Positions 1 to 7,018 of a stretch of 64,000 bases of DNA are shown piece after piece. Origin of the DNA: CAMYLY01 sp036397755 (GTDB lineage Bacteria; Gemmatimonadota; Gemmatimonadetes; Gemmatimonadales; GWC2-71-9); the NCBI GenBank assembly GCA_036397755.1, contig DASWII010000072.1:1-64000 (forward strand), in the 5' to 3' direction. The first letter of the stretch is position 1; the number at the start of each line of letters is the position of its first letter. Below the pieces are notes generated by a model. The model was not told where the DNA came from. It did not search any database and was given only the letters and a program-made list of their open reading frames with translations. A program made the translations under genes and the position numbers.

Positions 1-94
1 GGCGTCCTTGAGGACGGGTCGCGCAGCGCCGAGCGACGGCTTGAGCCGTCGAACGATCGGTGAGGGCGGTGCTCAGTTGTCGGGCAGTCGTCAT
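1..94 (-). repeat. Partial hairpin-string element with kinase start stub (copy F)
   Basis: Read on the minus strand, an ATG at 94-92 opens a 14-codon stub like the start of the kinase at 5404 (MTTARQLSTALTDR) and then runs into small perfect hairpins: GCCGTCG/CGACGGC around 33-50 and AGGACG/CGTCCT at 4-17. The loop of the last hairpin is TG where other copies have TC, while its stem is unchanged. The element continues leftward out of the window. Confidence 0.7.
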
Positions 95-136
95 GGCTAA
101 GGAACGGAAGTGACGGTGAAGGACGGTTAAGGACGG
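26..136. repeat. Left copy of a 111-bp perfect direct repeat
   Basis: Bases 26-136 are identical to 6126-6236, an offset of exactly 6100 bp. The repeat covers the end of the hairpin element, the kinase start stub and part of a decamer repeat. Together the two copies bracket the AbiE toxin-antitoxin pair and the large kinase. Confidence 0.85.
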
Positions 137-160
137 TTGAGGACGGTTGAGGATGGTAAA
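111..160. repeat. Decamer tandem repeat (GGACGGTTRA)
   Basis: Five consecutive 10-bp blocks at 111-160 follow the pattern GGACGGTTGA or GGACGGTTAA. Those at 121-150 are near perfect and the outer two are degenerate. The period is close to one helical turn. A shorter, more diverged version lies at 6211-6270. Confidence 0.7.
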
Positions 161-204
161 GAATGGGGGACATGGCCGGGGACGGCAATAGACTCTGCGG
201 TTAG

Positions 205-242
205 CGGCGGGTGAAAATTTCCCAGATTCGGCGGGTGAAAAT
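205..242. mobile_element. Possible IS21-family terminal repeat remnant
   Basis: A 14-bp direct repeat CGGCGGGTGAAAAT occurs at 205-218 and 229-242, followed by GTCGCACCC. Paired repeats with a GGGTnAAAAT core are typical of the ends of IS21-family elements. No istA or istB reading frame is nearby, so at most this is a solo end. The family assignment is from memory of such ends and is tentative. Confidence 0.35.
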
Positions 243-350
243 GTCGCACCCGATCCCACACGGCCGAGGAGGACGTACGGCCCCGTCTCCCGACGCTCCT
301 TCCGGGCGCCCGTGGCGTTCTGTTCGCCCAGTGCCTAGGCACGGCGTGCC

Positions 351-510
351 GCGACCATCGATACGCCGGTGAGCAGGCGCTTGCGGCTCCTTGCAGGCAT
401 CGCTTCCTCGTCCGGAGTCGCGGCGGCCGCCGGCAGCGTAAACGCCGGGTTGGTGAGGGCGTCGGCGAAGGCGGCCGCCGTCTTGAACCGATCCGCCGGC
501 ATCTTCGCCA
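351..510 (-). pseudogene. Fragment of a Ser/Thr kinase gene (juxtamembrane segment)
   Basis: These 160 bases align without gaps to 4482-4641 of the intact kinase, with about ten mismatches. The matching part encodes roughly residues 255-308: the end of the kinase domain, the linker and the start of the membrane segment. Nothing of the catalytic core or propeller remains on either side, so this is a broken relic of a second kinase copy. A perfect 12-bp palindrome (GTGCCTAGGCAC, 331-342) lies just left of the break. Confidence 0.75.
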
Positions 511-604
511 GCCGTCACTGATCTTCACCGGCGCGAAGGCGAATTGGAGCGAGAAACCTCGGTGGCACGTGTACCTGGGCGGCCTCCCCTGCTCGTCATC
601 GAGG

Positions 605-654
605 TTGTGTTACGAAACCTCGGCTTATATACATAAGTGCCGAGGAAACGTAAC
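605..654 (+). promoter_or_regulatory. Promoter and palindromic operator of the abiE operon
   Basis: A large imperfect palindrome spans 609-654. The left arm is GTTACG-aaa-CCTCGGC (609-624) and the right arm GCCGAGG-aaa-CGTAAC (639-654), with 13 of 16 positions complementary. A promoter fits inside it: TTGTGT (605-610), a 17-base spacer, and TATACA (628-633) in the loop. The right arm also holds the GAGG ribosome-binding sequence for the ATG at 655. AbiEi antitoxins are known to bind inverted repeats in their own promoters, so this is probably the autoregulatory operator. The fit is seen; binding is inferred. Confidence 0.7.
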
Positions 655-1266
655 ATGAGAAAAGCACAACGCACTAAGAGACAAACAGTTATCGGTCTGG
701 CCAAGCGGAAAGGAGTGCTCCGCGCCAGGGACATCGCCTCACTGGGCATTCCCCGCACCTATCTCCGGCGGCTCGTAGACGAGGGGATGATGGAGCGCGT
801 AGGGCGGGGAACGTACCGGCTGCGCAACTACCCCACCACGGAACACGCGTCCCTCGTCGAGGTCGCGCGACAAGTCCCCAATGGGGTCATCTGCCTGCTG
901 TCCGCACTCCTGTTCCACGACGTTGGGACACAGCTGCCAGAGCGGATCTGGATCGCGATCGACCGCAAGGCATGGAAACCACGGATCGAGAGCATTCCTA
1001 CCCGCTTCGTGCGCTTTTCGGGGAAGGCCCTGACGGAGGGAGTAGAAAGGCACCGGATCGAGGGTGTGACGCTGAAGGTCTTCTCGGTCGCCAGGACGGT
1101 GGCTGATTGCTTCAAGTACCGGAACAAAATCGGACTCGACGTGGCAATCGAAGCGCTGGAGGACTGCCGGCGGCGGCGGACGTGCGCAACCGATGACCTG
1201 TGGCGATTCGCGGAGATCTGTCGCGTGCAGCGCGTGATGCGGCCCTACCTCGAGGCGATCGGATGA
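655..1266 (+). CDS. abiEi: AbiEi-type antitoxin, type IV toxin-antitoxin system
   Basis: 203 aa. Residues 8-58 form a winged helix-turn-helix that reads like AbiEi antitoxins (RKGVLRARDIASLGI, then an LxRLVDEGxxERVGRGTYRL pattern). The rest matches the C-terminal antitoxin domain (TRFVRFSG, then VARTVADCFKYRNKIG). In the AbiE family this protein both represses the operon and counteracts the AbiEii nucleotidyltransferase. I chose ATG 655 over the in-frame GTG at 637 because GAGG at 642-645 is well spaced for it and the operator palindrome ends exactly at 654. The toxin gene starts inside the stop codon (ATGA), so the pair is translationally coupled. Confidence 0.88.
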   Translation: MRKAQRTKRQTVIGLAKRKGVLRARDIASLGIPRTYLRRLVDEGMMERVGRGTYRLRNYPTTEHASLVEVARQVPNGVICLLSALLFHDVGTQLPERIWIAIDRKAWKPRIESIPTRFVRFSGKALTEGVERHRIEGVTLKVFSVARTVADCFKYRNKIGLDVAIEALEDCRRRRTCATDDLWRFAEICRVQRVMRPYLEAIG

Positions 1267-2171
1267 CTCGGCGCACTCCCGTCAACGTTGCGGCGTCGGT
1301 CCGCCAGCGACTGCACGACCGGGCCAGACGGGAGGGAGTGCAGTTCCAACTCCTGCTCGAGCACTTTGCCATCGAAAGGCTCCTGTACCGGCTGCAGGCG
1401 TCGAGGCACGCGGGGCGGTTCATCCTGAAGGGTGCCATGCTGTTCCGTGTCTGGGAGGGACGAACCCCCCGCCAGACCCGCGATCTCGACCTGCTGGGGC
1501 AGGGTGAACCGGACGAGATGGCCACTCTCTTCACTGAGGTCGCGGGAACGCACATCACGCCGGACGACGGCGTCATCTTCGATGCCTCATCCGTCCGCTC
1601 GGAACCCATCCGCGATCACACGGAGTACCGCGGCGTCCGCGTCCGGATGCACGCCCATCTGGACTCGGCGCGGATCCCGGTGCAGGTGGATGTTGGGTTT
1701 GGTGACGCAGTGACTCCCGATGCGACCCCCGCCGCGTATCCGGGCCTCTTGGATTTCCCAACACCTACCATCCGCATGTACCCGAGGGAGACCGTCGTCG
1801 CTGAGAAGTTCCAGGCCATCGTGTCTTTGAGCACCGCCAATACGCGCGTGAAGGACTACTTCGATCTCTGGCACCTCGGCCGGCACTATGCGTTCGATGG
1901 AACCGACCTGCATCGGGCGCTGCGCACGACGTTCGAGCGTAGGGAGACGGCCCTCCCGAAAGCCGCGCCCGCCGGTCTCGGTGCCGCCTACCTGGGCGAT
2001 GTCGGGCGTGTCCGGCAATGGGAGGCCTTTGTGGAGCGGTCCACTGAGGGACGTGAGGCACCATCGTTCGTTGAGGCGGGGAGCGCCATCAAGGGTTTCC
2101 TCCTTCCGGCCGTGACAGAGGGGTTCTCAGCACAGTGGACCCCCGGCGGGCCATGGCAGGATAAGTACTGA
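1263..2171 (+). CDS. abiEii: AbiEii/AbiGii-type nucleotidyltransferase toxin
   Basis: 302 aa. The DNA polymerase beta-like nucleotidyltransferase motifs are in order: LKGAML (55-60), TRDLDLL (72-78, with metal-binding Asp74 and Asp76), VDVGFGD (142-148), EKF (181-183) and KDYFDLWHL (197-205). AbiEii enzymes are reported to act as bacteriostatic toxins and in phage abortive infection; some members modify tRNA. The ATG at 1263 overlaps the antitoxin stop by four bases, giving the usual antitoxin-toxin order. The active-site residues look intact, so the toxin is probably functional. Confidence 0.88.
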   Translation: MTRRTPVNVAASVRQRLHDRARREGVQFQLLLEHFAIERLLYRLQASRHAGRFILKGAMLFRVWEGRTPRQTRDLDLLGQGEPDEMATLFTEVAGTHITPDDGVIFDASSVRSEPIRDHTEYRGVRVRMHAHLDSARIPVQVDVGFGDAVTPDATPAAYPGLLDFPTPTIRMYPRETVVAEKFQAIVSLSTANTRVKDYFDLWHLGRHYAFDGTDLHRALRTTFERRETALPKAAPAGLGAAYLGDVGRVRQWEAFVERSTEGREAPSFVEAGSAIKGFLLPAVTEGFSAQWTPGGPWQDKY

Positions 2172-2523
2172 GCACGGCGGGATCGTGACGCTGCCTCAGC
2201 TCGACGTGCCTGACGAGTGTGACCACAAGGCGAAGCGTATCTGCCGGCATTCGGGAATACCGTCAAGGCATTGGCGGCCCGCGGCTTGAGCCGGGACCGT
2301 CGGACGGAGAAGGACGCCTTACCATCCCCCTTTCCGTCCCTTTTCCGTCCCTTTCCGTCTCTTTTGTGGCGATAAGCTCGAAGCTCGCGCAAAGTTACGG
2401 CAGGCGTGTCGTGAAAGTACGGCACCCGACGCCCAGAATTCCTCGCAAACACGGCACAATGTTGTCTTTCGCATGACCCCACGGTCGCATGGGGTTAAGC
2501 GGGTCACCCCCATTTGACACCGT
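2172..2523. other. Gene-free spacer between abiE toxin and kinase repeats
   Basis: I see no convincing gene here. Bases 2329-2365 are a pyrimidine-rich run of TTTCCGTCCC-like blocks with a period near ten, similar in style to the repeats at 111-160. A GCGGCTTGAGCCG palindrome at 2281-2293 resembles one hairpin of the neighbouring repeat family. Confidence 0.5.
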
Positions 2524-2643
2524 CCTGCCCTGAAGGGCAAGGAGGCGCCGTCCTTCAGGACGCGTCGCCATGCGCCGAGCGACGGCTTGAGCCGTCGAAC
2601 GGTCGGCCAGCGCCGTCGAGAGTTGGGAGGTGAACTCGGTCAT
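2524..2643 (-). repeat. Hairpin-string element with kinase start stub (copy E, partial)
   Basis: On the minus strand an ATG at 2643 opens MTEFTSQLSTALADR and then passes into the CGACGGC-TTGA-GCCGTCG, CGTCCT-TC-AGGACG and GCCCT-GA-AGGGC hairpins. The first two hairpins of the full element are missing. This copy lies downstream of the intact kinase, while copies A-D lie upstream. Confidence 0.75.
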
Positions 2644-2644
2644 G

Positions 2645-2679
2645 AGAGTGCAGAGTGCAAAGTGCAAAGTGCAGCGTGC
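2645..2679. repeat. Heptamer tandem repeat (ARAGTGC)
   Basis: Five consecutive 7-mers: AGAGTGC twice, AAAGTGC twice, AGCGTGC once. The reverse complement GCACTCTGCA follows near 2715, so the transcript could fold back. The same 7-bp periodicity, with different sequence, is seen at 5760-5794 and 5988-6022. Confidence 0.7.
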
Positions 2680-2731
2680 CTGTCCGCTACGTCCAATCCG
2701 GATTCCGCAATCGGCACTCTGCAATCTGCAA

Positions 2732-5404
2732 TCATCGGTTCCCCAGTCTCTCCTTCAACTCCTCGAACCAGTTGAGCACCACGAGGTAGCGCGTCGCCGG
2801 GACGCCGCTCGCCGCCGCGGCCGCCGGCTCGGGCGAGCCCTCGGCCACGGTGATGACGAACCGCTCACCATCGGGATGGAGATCCCAACTGTTGGAGCCG
2901 CCGGTGATGTCGGTTCCGAACACGTACTCGGGCTGGTGCACCACCACGCTCGGCGTGCGCTCGATCCGCACGCTGAAGAGTGAATCGATCGTCCTCCCGC
3001 CGCCGGCCCGCCAGAAATACAGCAACGACCCGTCAGGCGACCATCGTGCGCCGGCCGCGTCGCCCCCGAAGGACACACGGCGTTTGCCCGCCGGGACCGG
3101 GAAATCCTGCAGCCAGATTTCCTCTTCGCCCGTCTCTTCAGACGAATAGGCAACCAGTTTGCCGTCGGGTGACACGCGGGCCACGAACTCATCCCACGGC
3201 GCTTGGAGAAACGGTCGCGCGGTGTCGTCGGCGAGACCCGAGTGAACGAGTAGGTCGAGCTGCTCGTCCAAAGCCTCTACCAGAATGGTATCCTCACGGA
3301 ACCAGTGGCTCACGAACAGGCCACCGGGACGAGACAGCACCAACTCGGCCTCGCCGCTGTTGTCCGCCGCCTTGACGTAGATGTCGTCGCCCGACTCTCC
3401 ACGGTCGGAGTTGAACATCAGCCGAGTCCCGTCAGGCGACCACTCCGGATCGTCGTTGTCTCCCTCGAACGTGATCTGTGGGTTGGTGCCGGTTAAGAGA
3501 TCGTAGGTGTAGATATGCGATTCACCACCGCGGCCGGCGAACTCGTACGCGATCTTGCGACCGTCGGGCGAGAATCGCGGATCGAAGTTCACACCGGACG
3601 GATGCCGTATCGTATCGATTGCCCCCGCACGGTCGACAATGAGGAAACGAGTCTGGAGACCTCCGGTGCCAAACGCCACCCCTTCACCCTCCAGGTGCAC
3701 GAGGATCCCGCGACGGGACACCGAGTAACCGCGGCGGACGTTGCTGAAGGCCACGCGGTTGAGTACGCGTCGTGGTGGGCCGGTGACTTCCCGCGCGTCC
3801 AGATCGAACGGGACGGCGAACAGGCCACCGCTGGGCGGCGCATACAGGACATGGCCGGTGGCCACGTACGTTGCATGTCGCCCCTCGGGCACGATCACCC
3901 AGGACGAATCCGACTCCAGGTCGAGGTATTCGATGGAGCTGCCGCCGGCCCCGCCAGGAACGATGAGTGCACCGCGCCCGTCGGGAAGAAGATGCGGGTT
4001 GCGCCCGCTCGCCGAGATCGTGTGTTGCCGTGGAACCCCACCGGTGGCCGAGACGGTGAAGATGCCCTGTGGACCGGTAAAGACGATCACATCGTTCTCA
4101 CCCCAATGGGGGTCGAACGGGCTGATGGCGTCGTCATCCACCAGCGTCAGGGCCCCACCGCCCGCGACGGCAACCTTGACCAGCGTGTTCTCGCTGTTGT
4201 CGCGAAACACCAGCCACTGACCGTCGGGTGAGAACGACGGAAATCGGCCGTTGTCGGTATCGGGGACTTTCCGGAAATCGGCTTCACCGATCCGCCGCAG
4301 GTAGATGGCTTGCTCGCTTCCCACGGTGGCGGACACGGCAAGCATCGATCCATCGGGGGATATGACCACGTCCGCTTGAGAACTCGGCACGATGCTCCCC
4401 AGACTCAAATCGAGCCGCGTGATCGTTGGTGCGTTCGGAGATCGCATCCAACCGACGGCTGCCATGACGACCGCCACCACCGCGACCATCGATACGCCGA
4501 TGAGCAGGCGCTTGCGGCTCCTTGCAGGCTTCGCTTCCTCGGCCCCGGTCGCGGTGGTCGCCGGTAGCGTAAACGCCGGGTTGGTGAGGGCGTCGGCGAA
4601 CGCGGCCGCCGTCTTGAACCGATCCGCCGGCATCTTCGCCAACGCCTTCCCCACTGCCGCCGCCACATGCCCCGGCACCGTGTCCCGCACCGCCGTCACC
4701 GGCGCCGCCTTCTCCGTGATCACCTTCGCCACGATCGCCTGCGCACTGCTCCCCGTGTACGGCGGCTCCCCCGCCAACATCTCGTACAACATCGCCCCCA
4801 ACGAGTAGATGTCGCTCCGCGCATCCAACTCGCGATCCCCCATCGCCTGTTCCGGACTCATGTAGTGCGGCGTCCCAATCGACAGCCCCGTCTCCGTGAG
4901 CCTGGTCCCACTCGCATGACTCACCGCCAGCGCGATCCCAAAATCCGCGATCAGCGCCTGCCCGTCGTGCAACAGCACGTTCTCCGGCTTGATGTCGCGA
5001 TGAATCACCCCCTGCCGGTGCGCGTAATCCAGGGCTGAAGCGACGGACCGCGTGATCTCGATCGCCTCCGTGATGTCCAGCTGTTTCTCGCGGTTCAGCT
5101 TGTCCCGCAGCGTGTCCCCTTCCACGTAGGGCATGACGTAGAACAGGAACGAGCCCGCTTCCCCACTGTCATGCAGCGGCAGGATGTGCGGATGCTGGAG
5201 GTTGGCCGTGACCTTGATCTCCTGGAGAAACCGCTCCGCCCCGATCACCGCCGCCAACTCCGGGCGCAGGACCTTCAGCGCCACCTTGCGGTCGTGTTTC
5301 ACGTCCTGCGCCAGGTAGACCGTGGCCATGCCGCCTTCGCCCAGGTGCGAGAGGATCTGGTAGCGGTCGGCGAGCGCGGTACTCAATTGTTGGGTAATCG
5401 TCAT
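2732..5404 (-). CDS. Transmembrane Ser/Thr protein kinase with PD40/TolB-like propeller
   Basis: 890 aa. The Hanks-type kinase domain is complete: glycine loop LGEGGMATV (21-29), Lys44, HRDIKPEN (135-142), DFG (154-156) and SPEQ (183-186). A basic linker precedes one membrane helix at about 300-320. The C-terminal half carries repeated SPDG-type blades (FSPDGQWLVF, SPDGRKIAYE, SPDGTRLMFN, SPDGKLVAYS, SPDGSLLYFW), the signature of WD40-like/TolB propellers. The kinase domain should be cytoplasmic and the propeller on the other side of the membrane, probably as a sensor. Substrates are unknown. Its start region is copied as stubs in the array just upstream, and no good ribosome-binding sequence precedes the ATG. 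Confidence 0.92.
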   Translation of the reverse strand: MTITQQLSTALADRYQILSHLGEGGMATVYLAQDVKHDRKVALKVLRPELAAVIGAERFLQEIKVTANLQHPHILPLHDSGEAGSFLFYVMPYVEGDTLRDKLNREKQLDITEAIEITRSVASALDYAHRQGVIHRDIKPENVLLHDGQALIADFGIALAVSHASGTRLTETGLSIGTPHYMSPEQAMGDRELDARSDIYSLGAMLYEMLAGEPPYTGSSAQAIVAKVITEKAAPVTAVRDTVPGHVAAAVGKALAKMPADRFKTAAAFADALTNPAFTLPATTATGAEEAKPARSRKRLLIGVSMVAVVAVVMAAVGWMRSPNAPTITRLDLSLGSIVPSSQADVVISPDGSMLAVSATVGSEQAIYLRRIGEADFRKVPDTDNGRFPSFSPDGQWLVFRDNSENTLVKVAVAGGGALTLVDDDAISPFDPHWGENDVIVFTGPQGIFTVSATGGVPRQHTISASGRNPHLLPDGRGALIVPGGAGGSSIEYLDLESDSSWVIVPEGRHATYVATGHVLYAPPSGGLFAVPFDLDAREVTGPPRRVLNRVAFSNVRRGYSVSRRGILVHLEGEGVAFGTGGLQTRFLIVDRAGAIDTIRHPSGVNFDPRFSPDGRKIAYEFAGRGGESHIYTYDLLTGTNPQITFEGDNDDPEWSPDGTRLMFNSDRGESGDDIYVKAADNSGEAELVLSRPGGLFVSHWFREDTILVEALDEQLDLLVHSGLADDTARPFLQAPWDEFVARVSPDGKLVAYSSEETGEEEIWLQDFPVPAGKRRVSFGGDAAGARWSPDGSLLYFWRAGGGRTIDSLFSVRIERTPSVVVHQPEYVFGTDITGGSNSWDLHPDGERFVITVAEGSPEPAAAAASGVPATRYLVVLNWFEELKERLGNR

Positions 5405-5406
5405 GG

Positions 5407-5571
5407 GCGCAGGTCCCGACGCTGAAGCGTCGGCTCGGCGCCGCTTCGCGGCAGCGTGCCATGAAGGGCAAGGAGGCGCCGTCCTTCAGGACGCGTCGCC
5501 ATGCGCCGAGCGACGGCTTGAGCCGTCGAACGGTCGGCCAGCGCCGTCGAGAGTTGGGAGGTGATGGTCAT
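5407..5571 (-). repeat. Hairpin-string + kinase stub unit A
   Basis: This unit abuts the start of the intact kinase. On the plus strand it holds CCGACGC-TGAA-GCGTCGG (5416-5433), GCCGC-TTC-GCGGC (5440-5452), CGTCCT-TC-AGGACG and CGACGGC-TTGA-GCCGTCG. A 42-bp stub follows that, on the minus strand, starts at ATG 5571 and encodes MTITSQLSTALADR. The third hairpin, GCCCTGAAGGGC in other copies, is broken here (GCCATGAAGGGC). Confidence 0.8.
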
Positions 5572-5573
5572 GG

Positions 5574-5738
5574 GCGCAGGTCCCGACGCTGAAGCGTCGG
5601 CTCGGCGCCGCTTCGCGGCGGCCTGCCCTGAAGGGCAAGGAGCCTACGTCCTTCAGGACGCGTCGCCATGCGCCGAGCGACGGCTTGAGCCGTCGAACGG
5701 TCCGCCAGCGCCGTCGAGAGTTGGGAGGTGATGGTCAT
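5574..5738 (-). repeat. Hairpin-string + kinase stub unit B
   Basis: A near-identical copy of unit A placed 167 bp further on, with all five hairpins intact, including GCCCT-GA-AGGGC. The stub starts at ATG 5738 on the minus strand. No spacer separates A from B. Confidence 0.8.
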
Positions 5739-5759
5739 GGGCTCTCAGCTGTCAGAGTG

Positions 5760-5794
5760 GCGATTGGCCTTTGCAGATTGGCGATTGACGATCA
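5760..5794. repeat. Heptamer repeats in the spacer between units B and C
   Basis: GCGATTG, GCCTTTG, CAGATTG, GCGATTG and ACGATCA follow one another in exact 7-base register. The second block has drifted relative to the homologous spacer at 5988-6022. Confidence 0.65.
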
Positions 5795-5801
5795 AGCGAT
5801 A

Positions 5802-5966
5802 GCGCAGGTCCCGACGCTGAAGCGTCGGCTCGGCGCCGCTTCGCGGCAGCGTGCCCTGAAGGGCAAGGAGCCTGCGTCCTTCAGGACGCGTCGCCATGCG
5901 CCGAGCGACGGCTTGAGCCGTCGAATAGTCAGCCAGCGCCGTCGAGAGTTGGGAGGTGATGGTCAT
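5802..5966 (-). repeat. Hairpin-string + kinase stub unit C
   Basis: Full unit with all five hairpins. The stub starts at ATG 5966 on the minus strand. It is followed by a heptamer spacer like the one after unit B, so the repeat period here is 228 bp (5574 to 5802 to 6030). Confidence 0.8.
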
Positions 5967-5987
5967 GGGCTCTCAGCTGTCAGAGTG

Positions 5988-6022
5988 GCGATTGGCGATT
6001 GCAGATTGGCGATTGACGATCA
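5988..6022. repeat. Heptamer repeats in the spacer between units C and D
   Basis: GCGATTG, GCGATTG, CAGATTG, GCGATTG and ACGATCA stand in exact 7-base register. They resemble the short tandemly repeated heptamers (STRR) known from cyanobacterial genomes, though the sequence differs. Confidence 0.65.
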
Positions 6023-6029
6023 AGCGATG

Positions 6030-6194
6030 GCGCAGGTCCTGACGCTGAAGCGTCGGCTCGGCGCCGCTACGCGGCGGCCTGCCCTGAAGGGCAGGGAGTC
6101 GGAGTCCTTCAGGACGCGTCGCCATGCGCCGAGCGACGGCTTGAGCCGTCGAACGATCGGTGAGGGCGGTGCTCAGTTGTCGGGCAGTCGTCAT
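6030..6194 (-). repeat. Hairpin-string + kinase stub unit D
   Basis: The last unit of the array. The second hairpin has a changed loop (GCCGC-TAC-GCGGC) but an intact stem, and the first has lost its outermost pair. The stub (MTTARQLSTALTDR, ATG 6194) differs from A-C and matches copy F at the left edge. Confidence 0.8.
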
Positions 6195-6236
6195 GGCTAA
6201 GGAACGGAAGTGACGGTGAAGGACGGTTAAGGACGG
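6126..6236. repeat. Right copy of the 111-bp perfect direct repeat
   Basis: Identical to 26-136. Homologous recombination between the two copies would delete exactly 6100 bp, removing the AbiE pair, the kinase and most of the array. After 6236 the copies diverge but stay similar to about 6285, so the ancestral duplication was longer. Confidence 0.85.
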
Positions 6237-6364
6237 ACAAGGCCGGTAAAGGATGGGGGACACGGTCGGGGACGGCAAGAGACGGGAAGAGGGAAACCAT
6301 CTTGATCCCCTGCCGTCTTCTACCGTCTCTTGTTCTTTACCTGCTTTTCACTGAAAATTGATCC
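6237..6364. other. Spacer with degenerate decamers upstream of the TPR genes
   Basis: The decamer pattern continues in degenerate form to about 6290. Pyrimidine-rich CCGTCTTC/CCGTCTCT blocks follow at about 6312-6331, making a loose inverted counterpart of the GACGG blocks. I see no gene here; a promoter for the TPR genes is expected but I cannot point to one. Confidence 0.4.
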
Positions 6365-7009
6365 ATGCACGCCGCGCCACCTCCCAAGCGTCGCTACGCC
6401 GAGAGGCAGTTCAGCAAATCCTTGCCGAGCGCCGATGCGCGCGCGCGTGTGTGGGCACCGGCCATCCTCGGGGGCATGGTTGGACTCGTCTGGTTTGTTT
6501 GGACCGGAATGCACCCAGTCATCATCCCCATCATGGCCGTGGCGGCCGCCGTGATCGTCCATCTGGTGACCGGTGCGGCGGGATGGCTTTTTTCCGAGGG
6601 TGTGTTCGGTTCGTCGGGTAGCGGTACGCCGTACAAGGGGGGCTACTCGCAAGCCGAAGCTCACGCGGCACAGGGTCGCTACGAGGACGCGATCACGGCC
6701 TACGAGGCGATCGTTGCCGAGGCGCCGAGCGACCCCGAACCCTACTTGCGGATCGCGAGGCTGTATTGCAACGAGCTGTCCCGACTCGATGACGCCGCCT
6801 ATTGGTTCCGCAAGGTGCGGCGCGAAGCATCCTTGCCTTCGGCACGCGATCTCGCCGCGAGCCGCGAGTTGATCGAACTGTACCTGGGTTCGGAAGACAG
6901 GAACCGCGCGGTCCCGGAGTTGGCGAGGATCATCGAGAAGTTCCCCGATACGTCCGAGCGTGCATGGGCCGAAGGACTGCTCACGGAATTGCGCGCGAGC
7001 AGCGCCTGA
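6365..7009 (+). CDS. Membrane-anchored TPR protein, first of a tandem pair
   Basis: 214 aa, function unknown. A basic N-terminus is followed by two hydrophobic segments (about 33-48 and 51-70), a Gly/Ser linker (about 82-92) and a helical region from 94 on. That region contains TPR-like repeats (AEAHAAQGRYEDAITAYEAI, then PEPYLRIARLY and DDAAYWFRKV) and ends with PELARIIEKFPDT. The protein following at 7019 is a paralog over its full length. Both probably place a helical scaffold next to the inner membrane; partners are unknown. Confidence 0.75.
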   Translation: MHAAPPPKRRYAERQFSKSLPSADARARVWAPAILGGMVGLVWFVWTGMHPVIIPIMAVAAAVIVHLVTGAAGWLFSEGVFGSSGSGTPYKGGYSQAEAHAAQGRYEDAITAYEAIVAEAPSDPEPYLRIARLYCNELSRLDDAAYWFRKVRREASLPSARDLAASRELIELYLGSEDRNRAVPELARIIEKFPDTSERAWAEGLLTELRASSA

Positions 7010-7018
7010 TTCGAACCA

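Noticed and set aside
2219..2476. 85-aa frame between the toxin and the kinase
   Set aside because: It runs through pyrimidine-rich decamer repeats and has no recognisable domain or start signal.
5405..6194. CRISPR array
   Set aside because: Units of 167 and 228 bp with similar spacers and internal hairpins do not fit CRISPR repeat-spacer structure, and no cas gene is present.
5685..6200. 171-aa plus-strand frame across the array
   Set aside because: Its internal repeats are just the DNA repeats translated; no protein features.
5745..6278. Small minus-strand frames of 73-101 aa in the repeat array
   Set aside because: Each starts at a kinase stub and then reads through hairpins. Sequence conservation follows the hairpins, not the protein, so I list them as repeats, although short leader peptides cannot be excluded.
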